A DNA stretch of 64,000 nt. Origin: Mycolicibacterium litorale. Its GTDB lineage: Bacteria; Actinomycetota; Actinomycetes; Mycobacteriales; Mycobacteriaceae. Of this stretch, positions 1-8,227 are shown in pieces. Below the pieces are notes generated by a model that ran no database searches, was not told the DNA's origin, and saw only the letters and a program-made list of their open reading frames with translations. The stretch is from the NCBI GenBank assembly GCA_002007745.1, contig CP019882.1:2294001-2358000 (forward strand), in the 5' to 3' direction. Numbering within the stretch: position 1 is the stretch's first letter; the number at the start of each line of letters is the position of its first letter. A program made the position numbers and the translations under genes.

Positions 1-604
1 CCAGCACACCGGGCTGGTTCTCGACCAACTGCACATAGGAGCGGGTCAACGGGACGCCGGTGGCCAGCGTCACCTGTGCGGTGTCGATGGCATACACCTG
101 AGTGACGCCGTTCTCCCGGAACGGTGGCTTGTCCGGCGGCGCGGTCTCGGAGTCGCGCAACCGGGCTGTGATGGTCACCGTGCCGGAGGGCACCTCGGGG
201 ATCGCGGGCACCTTCGAGGCTTGAACCGGTCGGACGTAACCCCGGTCGACTAGCACGATCGGTCCGCCGTCGACCATGAACGGCACCAGCACCTCGAACG
301 CGGGCTCGCCGCCGACGACCCGCAGGCGGGCCAACACCTGAGCGCTCCCGACGTACCGGCCGGTCGCCGTCACCCGTCGCCACTGCGCATCGGGAGCGGA
401 CGAATCCTGATGCGGCAGAAAGGTTGTCACAGGCACCGGATCGGCGTTCAGCGACGCGGCGATCTGGTTGTTCTCCCGGTTGGTCCGGCTGTTCTTGCCC
501 AGTTGCCAAGGCGCCAGGACCGTGAAGCACAGGTAGGCAAACGCCACGACCACCAGCGCCAGGGCTATCCAGCCCGGCCGCAGCAGAAAGGTCAGTCGCT
601 TCAT
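1..604 (-). CDS. SURF1 family cytochrome oxidase biogenesis protein (partial, C-terminus off the window)
   Basis: The minus-strand reading frame is open to the window edge and gives about 201 residues from an ATG at 604. It begins with a short basic stretch (MKRLTFLLRPGW) and one transmembrane helix at about residues 11-32. The exported part carries the SURF1-type APWQLG stretch after the helix and VDRGYVRP near residue 125. SURF1 proteins help assemble haem a in cytochrome c oxidase at the membrane; oxidase subunits ctaC and ctaF lie elsewhere in this window. The ATG overlaps the ptpA stop by one base (TGATG), so the two are probably translationally coupled. Family SURF1 proteins also have a second, C-terminal helix, which would lie beyond the window start. 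Confidence 0.9.
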   Translation of the reverse strand, partial: MKRLTFLLRPGWIALALVVVAFAYLCFTVLAPWQLGKNSRTNRENNQIAASLNADPVPVTTFLPHQDSSAPDAQWRRVTATGRYVGSAQVLARLRVVGGEPAFEVLVPFMVDGGPIVLVDRGYVRPVQASKVPAIPEVPSGTVTITARLRDSETAPPDKPPFRENGVTQVYAIDTAQVTLATGVPLTRSYVQLVENQPGVL

Positions 605-1110
605 CAGCCGGTCAGTCCCTGGCCGGCCAGCCGATCGTCGACCCAGGCATGCAGCCCAGGCAGGGCGGCCTGGATCACGGTGAAGGTCTCTTCGAAGTCG
701 GTGTGGTCGCCGTAGTACGGATCGTCGACGTCTTGCGCGTGGGCACCCGAGCGGGGGTCGAACGATCGCAACAGCCGCACCCGCTCCGGCTCCACCCCGA
801 GGTGGGTGAGCATGCGCTGGTGATTGCGGCCCAACGCGACCACCAAGTCGGCGGCCAGATGATCGTCGCCGACCTGCGCGGCGCAATGCTGGGTGGGGTA
901 GCCGTGCTGGCGCAGCACGGTGTTGGCGCGCTCGTCGGCGCCGTCGCCGACATGCCAGTGGCCGGTGCCGGCGCTGGTCACCCGCACCAGGTGGGCCAAC
1001 CCCCGCTGGCTGATCTGATGGGCGAACATCTTCTCGGCCATCGGTGAGCGGCAGATGTTGCCGGAGCAGACGAAGGTAACATGCAGCAGTTCGGTGGGGG
1101 AGCTAGACAC
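604..1110 (-). CDS. ptpA: Low-molecular-weight protein tyrosine phosphatase PtpA
   Basis: The 168-residue product has the LMW-PTP P-loop CSGNICRSP (C-X5-R-S) near residues 16-24, with nucleophilic Cys and phosphate-binding Arg, and the late DPYYGD motif holding the general acid Asp and substrate-gating tyrosines. In pathogenic mycobacteria the orthologue is a secreted phosphatase that acts on host proteins and is phosphorylated by PtkA. In a saprophyte its role is more likely internal signalling, which is inference. I chose the GTG at 1110 because the product then starts like the known protein just before LHVTFVCSGN; longer versions run back through the ptkA gene. It overlaps the end of ptkA by 8 bases and the start of the SURF1 gene by one base, which indicates an operon. 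Confidence 0.95.
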   Translation of the reverse strand: MSSSPTELLHVTFVCSGNICRSPMAEKMFAHQISQRGLAHLVRVTSAGTGHWHVGDGADERANTVLRQHGYPTQHCAAQVGDDHLAADLVVALGRNHQRMLTHLGVEPERVRLLRSFDPRSGAHAQDVDDPYYGDHTDFEETFTVIQAALPGLHAWVDDRLAGQGLTG

Positions 1111-1774
1111 CGAGCACCTCGCGTAATGCCGACACCGACGCGACGTGGGCTGAGGCGGCGGCAGCCTGCTCGGGTTCCAGGAAGTCCGCGGCCCCATAAC
1201 CCCAGCCCACCACGACGGTGCCGATGCCGTGCTCGGCCGCACCCTCGACGTCATGGGCCCGGTCACCGACCATGATCACCCGCTCGGGCAGCGGATGTAG
1301 CTGGCCGAGGGCGTGGGCGAGCACGTCGGCCTTCGACGAACGCGAGCCGTCCACACTGGCCCCGGCGATCACGTCGAAGTACTCGGTCAACCCGAAATGG
1401 TCCAGGATCCGCCGAGCGGTGGGCTCGGCCTTGGAGGTGGCCACTGCCAGCCGCACCCCGGCGGCCCGCAGGTCGGCCAGCAACTCGGGAATGCCGTCGA
1501 AGGTGCTGTTCATCGCCCAACCCCGGCTGGTGTAGTCGGCCCGATAGGCCGCGATGGCCTCATCAGCCCGCTCGCCCAACCCCAGGCCTTTGAGGGTCTG
1601 GTGCATCGGTGGCCCGACGATGCGGCCGGCCAGGTCACCGGTGGGTACGTCGGCCCCGATCGCGGCCAGGGCGTGCCGGAAGCTGGCCACGATGCCGTCG
1701 GCCGAGTCGGTGAGAGTGCCGTCGAGATCGAAGATCACCAACTGTGGGCGGGTGTCGGAGGCCGTGCGGGTCAC
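1103..1774 (-). CDS. ptkA: HAD-family hydrolase / PtkA-type protein tyrosine kinase
   Basis: The product (223 residues from a GTG at 1774) is a haloacid dehalogenase fold protein. It has motif I FDLDGTLTDS with the paired Asp residues, a helical cap, motif II with TSK, and motif III/IV in VIMVGDRAHDVEGA. In M. tuberculosis the gene just upstream of ptpA encodes PtkA, a HAD-fold protein reported to autophosphorylate on tyrosine and to phosphorylate PtpA; kinase activity here is inferred from synteny. A phosphoglycolate-phosphatase-like activity is the alternative. The frame stays open to a GTG at 1846, so an N-terminal extension is possible, but the disordered extension of the tuberculosis protein is not obvious. 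The start is therefore uncertain. Confidence 0.85.
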   Translation of the reverse strand: MTRTASDTRPQLVIFDLDGTLTDSADGIVASFRHALAAIGADVPTGDLAGRIVGPPMHQTLKGLGLGERADEAIAAYRADYTSRGWAMNSTFDGIPELLADLRAAGVRLAVATSKAEPTARRILDHFGLTEYFDVIAGASVDGSRSSKADVLAHALGQLHPLPERVIMVGDRAHDVEGAAEHGIGTVVVGWGYGAADFLEPEQAAAASAHVASVSALREVLGV

Positions 1775-1876
1775 GCGTCCATTGTCGCCGATCCCGCCGC
1801 GAGGCCACCGGATGCCTCTGGATGTCCTGCTTCCTGGTGGGCGCACTACTGTGCTTGAGGTGGCGGGAATGGATCA

Positions 1877-3016
1877 ATGAGCGTGCAGCTCGCCGAGGTG
1901 ATCGCTGTGCTCGACGCCGCCTACCCGCCCGGGCTGGCGCAGAGTTGGGATTCGGTCGGCCTGGTCTGCGGCGACCCCGATGACGTTGTCGAATCGGTGA
2001 CCGTGGCCGTCGACGCGACCGCCGAGGTGGCTGCGACGGTGGACCCGGGCGGCCTGCTGCTGGCCCACCACCCACTGTTGCTGCGCGGGGTGGACACGGT
2101 GGCCGCGAACACGCCGAAGGGCGCGTTGATCCACCGGCTCATTCGCGCCGGCTCGGCGCTGTTCACCGCCCACACCAACGCCGACTCGGCGAATCCCGGG
2201 GTGTCCGACGCCCTGGCCGACACCCTCGGGCTGACCGTCGAAGGCGTGCTCGACCCGCTCACCCGCGGACCCGACACGGACAAATGGGTGATCTTCGTGC
2301 CGACCGGCCACGCCGACGCGGTGCGCGCGGCGGCCTTCGCCGCCGGCGCAGGTCACATCGGTGACTACGCGCAGTGCAGCTGGAGTGTGGCCGGCACGGG
2401 CCAGTTCCTGCCCCTGGACGGCTCGTCGCCCACCATCGGCACGCCGGGGTCGGTCGAGCAGGTCAGCGAGGACCGGGTCGAGGTGGTGGCCCCGGCCCGG
2501 CTGCGGGCCGACGTGCTGGCCGCCGTCCGGGCCGCCCATCCCTACCAGGAGCCGGCCCTGGACGTGCTGCCGCTGGCGCCACTGCCGGCCGACGTGGGAA
2601 TCGGCCGCATCGGCACCCTGCCCCGACCGGTCCGGCTGGGCGACTTCGTCGAGCAGGTGCGCGGGTCGCTGCCGCAGACCAGCTGGGGGGTGCGGGCGGC
2701 GGGAGATCCCGACGCGCCGGTCTCCCGGGTGGCGGTCTGCGGCGGTGCCGGCGACTCGCTGCTGGCGTCGGTGGCCAGGGCCGGTGTGGACGTCTACGTG
2801 ACCGCCGATCTACGGCATCACCCCGCCGACGAGCACCGCCGGGCCAGCGGCGTCGCACTGGTCGACGTGGCCCACTGGGCCAGCGAGTACCCGTGGTGCG
2901 CACAGGCCGCCGCACTGTTGCGCGACCACTTCGGTGCGGCGCTGCCGGTCGCGGTCGCTGACCTGCGCACCGACCCCTGGAACATCGAGCCCCAAACCGT
3001 GAGAGGCATTTCGTGA
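1877..3016 (+). CDS. NIF3-like (DUF34) metal-binding protein
   Basis: The 379-residue protein matches the Nif3/YbgI family. The N-terminal half has [10 protein letters not shown] and [11 protein letters not shown] (metal-binding histidines), then [11 protein letters not shown] CutA-like middle insertion spans roughly residues 130-240. The C-terminal half carries [12 protein letters not shown] and DVAHWASE, the second set of metal ligands. Members form toroidal hexamers with a di-metal site. Some annotations call them GTP cyclohydrolase I type 2, but that activity is not established. The stop overlaps the next start by four bases (GTGA), which places it first in an operon with the zinc-ribbon and RNase H genes. 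In M. tuberculosis a cobC-type gene lies between ptkA and this gene; it is absent here. Confidence 0.92.
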   Translation: MSVQLAEVIAVLDAAYPPGLAQSWDSVGLVCGDPDDVVESVTVAVDATAEVAATVDPGGLLLAHHPLLLRGVDTVAANTPKGALIHRLIRAGSALFTAHTNADSANPGVSDALADTLGLTVEGVLDPLTRGPDTDKWVIFVPTGHADAVRAAAFAAGAGHIGDYAQCSWSVAGTGQFLPLDGSSPTIGTPGSVEQVSEDRVEVVAPARLRADVLAAVRAAHPYQEPALDVLPLAPLPADVGIGRIGTLPRPVRLGDFVEQVRGSLPQTSWGVRAAGDPDAPVSRVAVCGGAGDSLLASVARAGVDVYVTADLRHHPADEHRRASGVALVDVAHWASEYPWCAQAAALLRDHFGAALPVAVADLRTDPWNIEPQTVRGIS

Positions 3017-3744
3017 AAGCTGATATGGCACAGCAACATTCGCTACTGGAGCTGGCCGAGCTGGATGCCGAGCTGGGTCGCCTGAACCATCGGGCGGCCA
3101 ACCTGCCCGAACAGCAGGCCTACGACAAGGTGCAGGCCGAGCATCGCGAAGCGGCTGACCGGCTGGCGGCGCTCGTGATCGCGCTGGAAGACATCGACGC
3201 GCAGGTCGCACGCCTGGAGTCCGAAGTCGACGGCGTGCGCCAACGCGAGGATCGGGACCGCAAGCTGCTGGACTCCGGCACGGTCAACCCTAAACAGCTC
3301 GAGGAGTTGCAACACGAGTTGGAGACGCTCGAGCGCAGGCAGTCCAGCCTGGAGGACACCCTGCTCGAGGTGATGGAACGCCGCGAGCAACTCGCCGGTG
3401 AGCAAGCCGGCCAGCAGACGAAAGTTGATGGCCTGCAGCATGATCTGGCGGCCGCCGCCCAGGCGCGCAACGAGGCGCTGGCCGAGGTGGAGGATGTCCG
3501 CGGGCAGCGCGCAGCGCGGCGCGCGGAGATCATTACCACGCTCGACCAGGCCCTGGCGGCACTGTATGAACGGCAGCGCGCCACCTCGGGAGTGGGTGCC
3601 GCGCGGCTGCTGGGCCGGCGCTGTGGCGGGTGCCGCATCGAACTCGACCGCGGTGAGCTGGCCCGTATTTCGGCGGCACCCGACGACGAGGTGGTGCGCT
3701 GCCCGGAGTGCCAGGCCATCCTGCTGCGCATCGGCGGGGCCTGA
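3013..3744 (+). CDS. C4-type zinc-ribbon, coiled-coil protein (Rv2229c family)
   Basis: This 243-residue protein is mostly a long charged coiled coil (about residues 10-180, rich in Glu, Arg, Gln and Leu heptads). It ends in a zinc ribbon with two Cys pairs, CGGC near residue 203 and CPEC near 232. The family sits beside NIF3 genes in many bacteria, and the role is unknown; nucleic-acid or protein-partner binding is a guess from the fold. The GTG start at 3013 lies inside the stop of the NIF3 gene, and the next gene follows after three bases, so the three genes are almost certainly co-transcribed and coupled. Confidence 0.9.
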   Translation: MKADMAQQHSLLELAELDAELGRLNHRAANLPEQQAYDKVQAEHREAADRLAALVIALEDIDAQVARLESEVDGVRQREDRDRKLLDSGTVNPKQLEELQHELETLERRQSSLEDTLLEVMERREQLAGEQAGQQTKVDGLQHDLAAAAQARNEALAEVEDVRGQRAARRAEIITTLDQALAALYERQRATSGVGAARLLGRRCGGCRIELDRGELARISAAPDDEVVRCPECQAILLRIGGA

Positions 3745-3747
3745 GCG

Positions 3748-4845
3748 GTGAAGGTACTCGTCGAAGCCGACGGCGGGTCGCGGGGCAACCCCGGCCCGGC
3801 GGGCTACGGATGCGTCGTCTGGTCTGCCGACCACAGCACCGTCCTCGGTGAGCGCCAGCACGCCATCGGGGTGACCACCAACAACGTCGCCGAGTACGAG
3901 GGATTGATCGCCGGCCTGGAGGAGGCCCGCCGGTTGGGCGCCGACGAGGTCGAGGTGTCGATGGATTCGAAACTCGTCGTCGAACAGATGGCTGGGCGCT
4001 GGAAGGTCAAGCACCCGGCGATGGCCGAGTTGCACCAGCAGGCCCGATCGCTGGCCTCGACCTTCGAGTCCGTGACCTACCGGTGGATTCCGCGGGAGCA
4101 GAACAAGTACGCCGACCGGTTGGCCAATGCCGCCATGGATGATGCTGCAGGCCTGGGCCCGCCCGTGACCGCCGCCGATCCCCCCGCCCAAGCGGTGGCC
4201 GTCCCGCCGTCGGCGTGGACCGGCAACCGGGGTGCGCCCACCCAACTGCTGCTGCTGCGCCACGGCCAGACCGACTTCTCCCGGCAGCGCCGCTATTCCG
4301 GTCGGGGCAACCCCGAACTCACCGACACCGGACGACAGCAGGCCGACGTCGCTGCGCGCTACCTGGCTCAGCGGGGCGGCGTCACGGCGGTGATCAGCTC
4401 GCCGCTGCAGCGGGCACTCGACACCGCGACGGCCGCGGCCAAGGCACTCGGCCTCGACGTCGTGGTCGACGACGACCTGATGGAGACCGATTTTGGTGCC
4501 TGGGAAGGCCTCACCTTCACCGAAGCCAGCGAGCGTGATCCGGACCTGCACGGAAACTGGTTGCGCGACACCAGCCTTCGGCCGCCGGGTGGTGAGAGCT
4601 TCGATGATGTGCAGGAACGGGTGCGGCGGGCGCGCGACCGCATCGTCGGCGACCACCCGGGCGGGTCCGTGCTCGTGGTGTCGCACGTGACGCCGATCAA
4701 GACGCTGCTGCGGCTGGCGCTGAACGCCGGCACCAGCATCCTGCACCGGCTGCACCTGGACCTGGCCTCGCTGAGCATCGCCGAGTTCTATCCCGACGGC
4801 GGTGCCTCGGTGCGGCTGGTCAACCAGACCTCATATCTGGCCTGA
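3748..4845 (+). CDS. Bifunctional RNase HI / phosphoglycerate-mutase-like acid phosphatase
   Basis: The product is a 365-residue fusion. Residues 1 to about 135 are RNase HI: VEADGGSRGNPGPAGYG supplies the first catalytic Asp, then EYEGL, MDSKLVV and a late Asp in NKYADRLAN. A Pro/Ala linker follows. From about residue 165 a histidine-phosphatase domain begins with LLLRHGQTDFS (RHG catalytic motif), then ETDFGAWEG and SHVTPIK (second His). The M. tuberculosis orthologue Rv2228c is reported to have both RNase H and alpha-ribazole phosphatase (CobC-type) activity. The C-terminal half could therefore dephosphorylate a cobalamin nucleotide-loop intermediate, which fits the cobU, cobT and cobS genes in this window. 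The GTG at 3748 follows the previous stop closely. Confidence 0.93.
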   Translation: MKVLVEADGGSRGNPGPAGYGCVVWSADHSTVLGERQHAIGVTTNNVAEYEGLIAGLEEARRLGADEVEVSMDSKLVVEQMAGRWKVKHPAMAELHQQARSLASTFESVTYRWIPREQNKYADRLANAAMDDAAGLGPPVTAADPPAQAVAVPPSAWTGNRGAPTQLLLLRHGQTDFSRQRRYSGRGNPELTDTGRQQADVAARYLAQRGGVTAVISSPLQRALDTATAAAKALGLDVVVDDDLMETDFGAWEGLTFTEASERDPDLHGNWLRDTSLRPPGGESFDDVQERVRRARDRIVGDHPGGSVLVVSHVTPIKTLLRLALNAGTSILHRLHLDLASLSIAEFYPDGGASVRLVNQTSYLA

Positions 4846-4862
4846 ACCGGCTGGCTGAGCCG

Positions 4863-5453
4863 CTACGGCCGCAGGTGCACCCGTTCGCCGTGCGGCCCGA
4901 ACAGGATGATCGCTTCCACCGCGGAGTCGACGGCGCCGAACCAGTGCGGGGTCCACGTGCTGAACTCGACCGCCTCGCCCGGGTCGATGACGAAATGCTG
5001 GTCGCCCAGGATCAGCTGCAGGCGGCCGGAGAGCACATAAAGCCACTCCTGGCCCTCGTGGGTGGGCAACTGCTCCGGTGGGGTACGGCGGCGGGCACTG
5101 ATCCGGATCTTGAAGGCCTGCAGACCGCCCGCGCCGCCGTGCCGGGTCAACGGCCAGTACGTGACGAAGTGGCGGGTGTGCGACGGAGCCCGCACCCGCG
5201 GGTCGGTGGCCTCCGGGGCGCCGAGCAACTCGTCGGTGCTCACCGACAGGGCCGCGGCCAGCCGCGGCAGATGGTCCAGGGCGAGCCGGCGTTTGCCCGA
5301 CTCCAGTCGGCTCAGCGTCGAGACGTCGATGCCGGCGCGGGAGGCGACGTCTTCGAGTGTCAGACCCAGCCGGTTGCGCAGCTCACGCAGCCGCCTACGC
5401 ACCCGCACGTCCACATCCTCATTTGCCGACATGGCAAAAAACCTTGCCACCAT
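4863..5453 (-). CDS. XRE-family transcriptional regulator with C-terminal cupin sensor
   Basis: The 196-residue protein has an N-terminal helix-turn-helix of the XRE type (LRNRLGLTLEDVASRAGIDVSTLSRLESGKRRL, about residues 24-56) and a C-terminal cupin barrel with HEGQEWLYVLSGRLQLILG and PGEAVEFSTWTPHWFGA. Such proteins are small-molecule-responsive repressors; the ligand cannot be read from the sequence. It is divergent from a methyltransferase gene, and the shared gap holds TTGCC/GGCAA repeats that look like its operator. The start may be the ATG at 5453 or the internal ATG at 5432. The second would leave the operator outside the coding region and put the HTH closer to the N-terminus. Confidence 0.88.
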   Translation of the reverse strand: MVARFFAMSANEDVDVRVRRRLRELRNRLGLTLEDVASRAGIDVSTLSRLESGKRRLALDHLPRLAAALSVSTDELLGAPEATDPRVRAPSHTRHFVTYWPLTRHGGAGGLQAFKIRISARRRTPPEQLPTHEGQEWLYVLSGRLQLILGDQHFVIDPGEAVEFSTWTPHWFGAVDSAVEAIILFGPHGERVHLRP

Positions 5454-5470
5454 TGGTGCGTGTTGGGCAA
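5423..5470. promoter_or_regulatory. Candidate XRE operator: repeated TTGCC/GGCAA half-sites
   Basis: Four five-base half-sites lie between the divergent genes: TTGCC at 5423 and 5444, GGCAA at 5433 and 5466. The first pair forms an inverted repeat with a five-base spacer, and the two TTGCC copies are 21 bp apart, two helical turns. The region covers the start of the XRE gene and the upstream edge of the methyltransferase gene, so one regulator could control both. Binding is inferred. Confidence 0.5.
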
Positions 5471-5479
5471 GCTCGACGC

Positions 5480-6100
5480 ATGGAAACTGAACACCACACC
5501 CACTGGGAAGAGCGGTACGCAGAGAAGCCGCGAATCTGGAGCGGACGGGCCAACACCCAGCTCACCGAGATCGTTCCGCAGCTGACCGGTTCGCGCGCAC
5601 TGGATCTGGGCTGCGGTGAAGGTGGGGACGCCATGTGGCTGGCCGAACACGGCTGGAACGTGGTGGCCGTCGACGTCTCCAGCACCGCCCTGGCTCGCGC
5701 TGCCGAAGACGCCCAAGCCCGAGGGGTTGCGGACCGCATCGACTTCCAGCAACACGACCTGAGTCAGACGCTGCCGGAGGGGCCGTTCGACCTGGTGTCC
5801 GCGCACTTCTTCCATAGCACCGTGGAGATGGACCGGACGGCGATCCTGCGCCGGGCCGCCGCCATGGTGGCCCCCGGCGGCACGCTGCTCATCGTCGACC
5901 ACGGCCAAGCCCCGCCCTGGGCGGCGGCTGAGGTGCACCACCATCATTTTCCGTCCGCCCAGGAAGTTGTGGCCGGACTTGCGCTCGACGACACCCAGTG
6001 GGAGACCGTGCGGCTGGGGACGGCCGAGCGCGACGCGGTGGGGCCTGATGGTCAGCAGGGCCACCTCGTCGATAACGTGATTCAGCTGCGGCGCAGATGA
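5480..6100 (+). CDS. Class I SAM-dependent methyltransferase
   Basis: The 206-residue product has the Rossmann-type SAM-binding motif ALDLGCGEGGDAMWLA at about residues 36-51, the acidic loop VVAVDVSS, and motif II/III segments FDLVSAHFFHS and APGGTLLIVDHG. It resembles small cytoplasmic methyltransferases of the thiopurine/tellurite-resistance (TehB-like) type, but the substrate is not predictable. The start HHTHWEERYAEKPRIWSG is typical of this group. The ATG at 5480 follows the candidate operator by about 10 bases, with no clear Shine-Dalgarno. The divergent XRE-cupin gene probably controls it. The rnpB promoter lies at its 3' end. Confidence 0.88.
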   Translation: METEHHTHWEERYAEKPRIWSGRANTQLTEIVPQLTGSRALDLGCGEGGDAMWLAEHGWNVVAVDVSSTALARAAEDAQARGVADRIDFQQHDLSQTLPEGPFDLVSAHFFHSTVEMDRTAILRRAAAMVAPGGTLLIVDHGQAPPWAAAEVHHHHFPSAQEVVAGLALDDTQWETVRLGTAERDAVGPDGQQGHLVDNVIQLRRR

Positions 6101-6102
6101 GC

Positions 6103-6108
6103 TACCGT
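6103..6108 (+). promoter_or_regulatory. Likely -10 box of rnpB
   Basis: The hexamer TACCGT lies six bases before the predicted 5' end of RNase P RNA and just after the methyltransferase stop. It fits the mycobacterial TANNNT -10 pattern. No confident -35 box was seen. Confidence 0.5.
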
Positions 6109-6114
6109 GTTCAC

Positions 6115-6519
<405 letters not shown>

Positions 6520-6521
6520 CC

Positions 6522-8051
6522 TCAGTGGGCCTTCTGGAAGCTCTTGCGCAACGCGCTCAGGGCGTCGTCGAGCTGTTCGCGGCACCTGTCCGCCAGGTCA
6601 TCTTCCTGCTGGTAGAGCAGGCCGTAAGTGAACGTGTCCTCGCCGGCCGCGTGCGCGGCGATCGCCTGCTGGGCCAGGTGGGTGCGGCTGACCACACTGT
6701 CCTGGTGATCGCCGAGCAGGGTCTGGATGGTCTTGGCCCGATCAGACACCTTGGGTTCGCCGGTGGCCGCCGCGACGTAGCGAAGCCGCTTGGCGCCCTT
6801 GCGGATCCGATGCAGCGCCTCGTCCTTGTGTTCGTCGGGCGCCTGGGCGGCGGCCTTGGCAGCCTTGCGCACCCGCTTGTAGGCCGAGTCGATGCCCGCC
6901 TGCGCCTGCTCTTCGGCGCCCAGAGCTTCCGGCGGCTGCGCGGCCACCAGTGCGTCGAGGGCGTCGAGCAGCCGGAAGTAGCGCGGCGAGCGCATCGCGT
7001 GCAACGAACGCCGCAGGCCGGCCTGGTAGCCGCGCCGGGCCCCCTCGACCAGGCGATCCCACACCGGGCCGCGCACCAGGTCGGCGGGCAGGGCCTGCAA
7101 CGCCTTCTCGTAGCGTTCGGCGAGCACCTCGGCGTCGCGAGCGACGCCCAGCACCCCGGCCAGCTGACGCAGCTCGTCGAGGATCCAGGCGTCGTCGGTC
7201 AGCCCGAACGCCTCCTCGGAGGCCTGCAGCAGGCTGCGGATCTTGCGGGTGGTCACCCGCATCTGGTGCACCGAGTCGTAGACGTCGGCGCGCACCGCCC
7301 GGTCCCACACCAGCAGCTGGTCGACCTGCTCGGCGACCGCCTGATGCACCGGATCCTGCGAGGGCGCCGGCTTCTGCGGGGCCTGTGCCGGCGAGGCCGC
7401 GTCATCGAGCACCTTGGCCAGCTTCGACCCGTGCCCGGCCGGTTTGGCGCCGGCATCCAGCAGCCGATTACCCAGCCGCTTCAGCAGGTCGCCGGCGCCG
7501 TCGGCCTCTCCGTCGACCAGTTCCAGTTCCCATTCATGCCAGTTCTGGGCCTCGCCGTCGCTGCCGTCGACGGGATCGATGGCCCACGCGCTGACCTCGT
7601 CGTCACAGAACTCAGCCAGGGGTCCGCCATCGGCGCCGTAGAGCATCACCACGTTGCGGGTTGTGGTGATCCGGGCAACCGGCGCCAGCGGGCGGTCCCG
7701 CACGATCGCCAGCACGATGTCGACCAGTTCGCCGGGCACCGCCGTTTCGCTGTCGGAGGCGCTCAGCGGCGCCTGGACCTCGGTGCGCGCGTCGGGGCCC
7801 GACGGCAGCTTCAAGTGCCAGCCGGCATCGGGACCGCCGGTGCGTCGGCGCAGGGTGATCCGGTGCGCCGCAAGGTCACGTCCGGGTGTGTCGAAGTACA
7901 CGGCATCCAGGGACTGTGACGGCTGCCGCTCCACGCGGGCCACCGCGGCGAGCCCCTCGAAAGACGGGAACACCGTCTGCGCGGGCACGTCGTACTTGCT
8001 TTCCACCTCGACATGGCGGGCGGTACCTGCAGCTCTAGGACCCATCTTCAC
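6522..8051 (-). CDS. CYTH and CHAD domain protein
   Basis: The 509-residue product has an N-terminal CYTH triphosphate-tunnel domain: VEVESKYDVP near residue 15 is the EXEXK metal/phosphate motif, and the Arg/Lys/Glu-rich tunnel strands include YFDTPGRDLAAHRITLRRR. From about residue 225 a helical CHAD domain follows with conserved basic helices (HQMRVTTRKIRSLLQ, HRIRKGAKRLRYV). CHAD domains bind polyphosphate; CYTH domains hydrolyse or bind triphosphates, so a role in polyphosphate metabolism is likely. M. tuberculosis Rv2226 is the syntenic equivalent. Start codons are GTG at 8051 or ATG at 8045, with little to choose between them. Confidence 0.92.
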   Translation of the reverse strand: MKMGPRAAGTARHVEVESKYDVPAQTVFPSFEGLAAVARVERQPSQSLDAVYFDTPGRDLAAHRITLRRRTGGPDAGWHLKLPSGPDARTEVQAPLSASDSETAVPGELVDIVLAIVRDRPLAPVARITTTRNVVMLYGADGGPLAEFCDDEVSAWAIDPVDGSDGEAQNWHEWELELVDGEADGAGDLLKRLGNRLLDAGAKPAGHGSKLAKVLDDAASPAQAPQKPAPSQDPVHQAVAEQVDQLLVWDRAVRADVYDSVHQMRVTTRKIRSLLQASEEAFGLTDDAWILDELRQLAGVLGVARDAEVLAERYEKALQALPADLVRGPVWDRLVEGARRGYQAGLRRSLHAMRSPRYFRLLDALDALVAAQPPEALGAEEQAQAGIDSAYKRVRKAAKAAAQAPDEHKDEALHRIRKGAKRLRYVAAATGEPKVSDRAKTIQTLLGDHQDSVVSRTHLAQQAIAAHAAGEDTFTYGLLYQQEDDLADRCREQLDDALSALRKSFQKAH

Positions 8052-8227
8052 CTTCGCTCGCGATGATCATCGGCGGTACGCATTGCCCCACGGTGTCATA
8101 TCCAAGTGAACACAACCTCACGTCCGGCGCAGCGCGGACGTCGATTCTCCCAGCTTGTCGGGTCACGATTGCGCCACGCCAGGCCGCGTGTTAGGGCAAC
8201 GACCCCAACAGCTCTTAAAATCTTCTT
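8052..8227. other. Intergenic region upstream of the FAAL gene
   Basis: This divergent gap of 176 bases holds no ORF of note. Near the acyl-AMP ligase start there is an imperfect inverted repeat (GTTAGGG at 8190, CCCCAAC at 8203), then TAAAAT at 8216-8221, six bases before the ATG. That is a good -10 box placed for a leaderless transcript. The inverted repeat would lie over the -35 zone and may be an operator; this is inference. Confidence 0.5.

Noticed and set aside
1103..1846. A longer ptkA product beginning at 1846
   Set aside because: The extra 24 residues do not resemble the family; GTG 1774 begins just before the HAD core. It is kept as an alternative only.
3043..4755. A 570-codon minus-strand frame opposite the zinc-ribbon and RNase H genes
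   Set aside because: No motif, shadow of coding sequence on the other strand.
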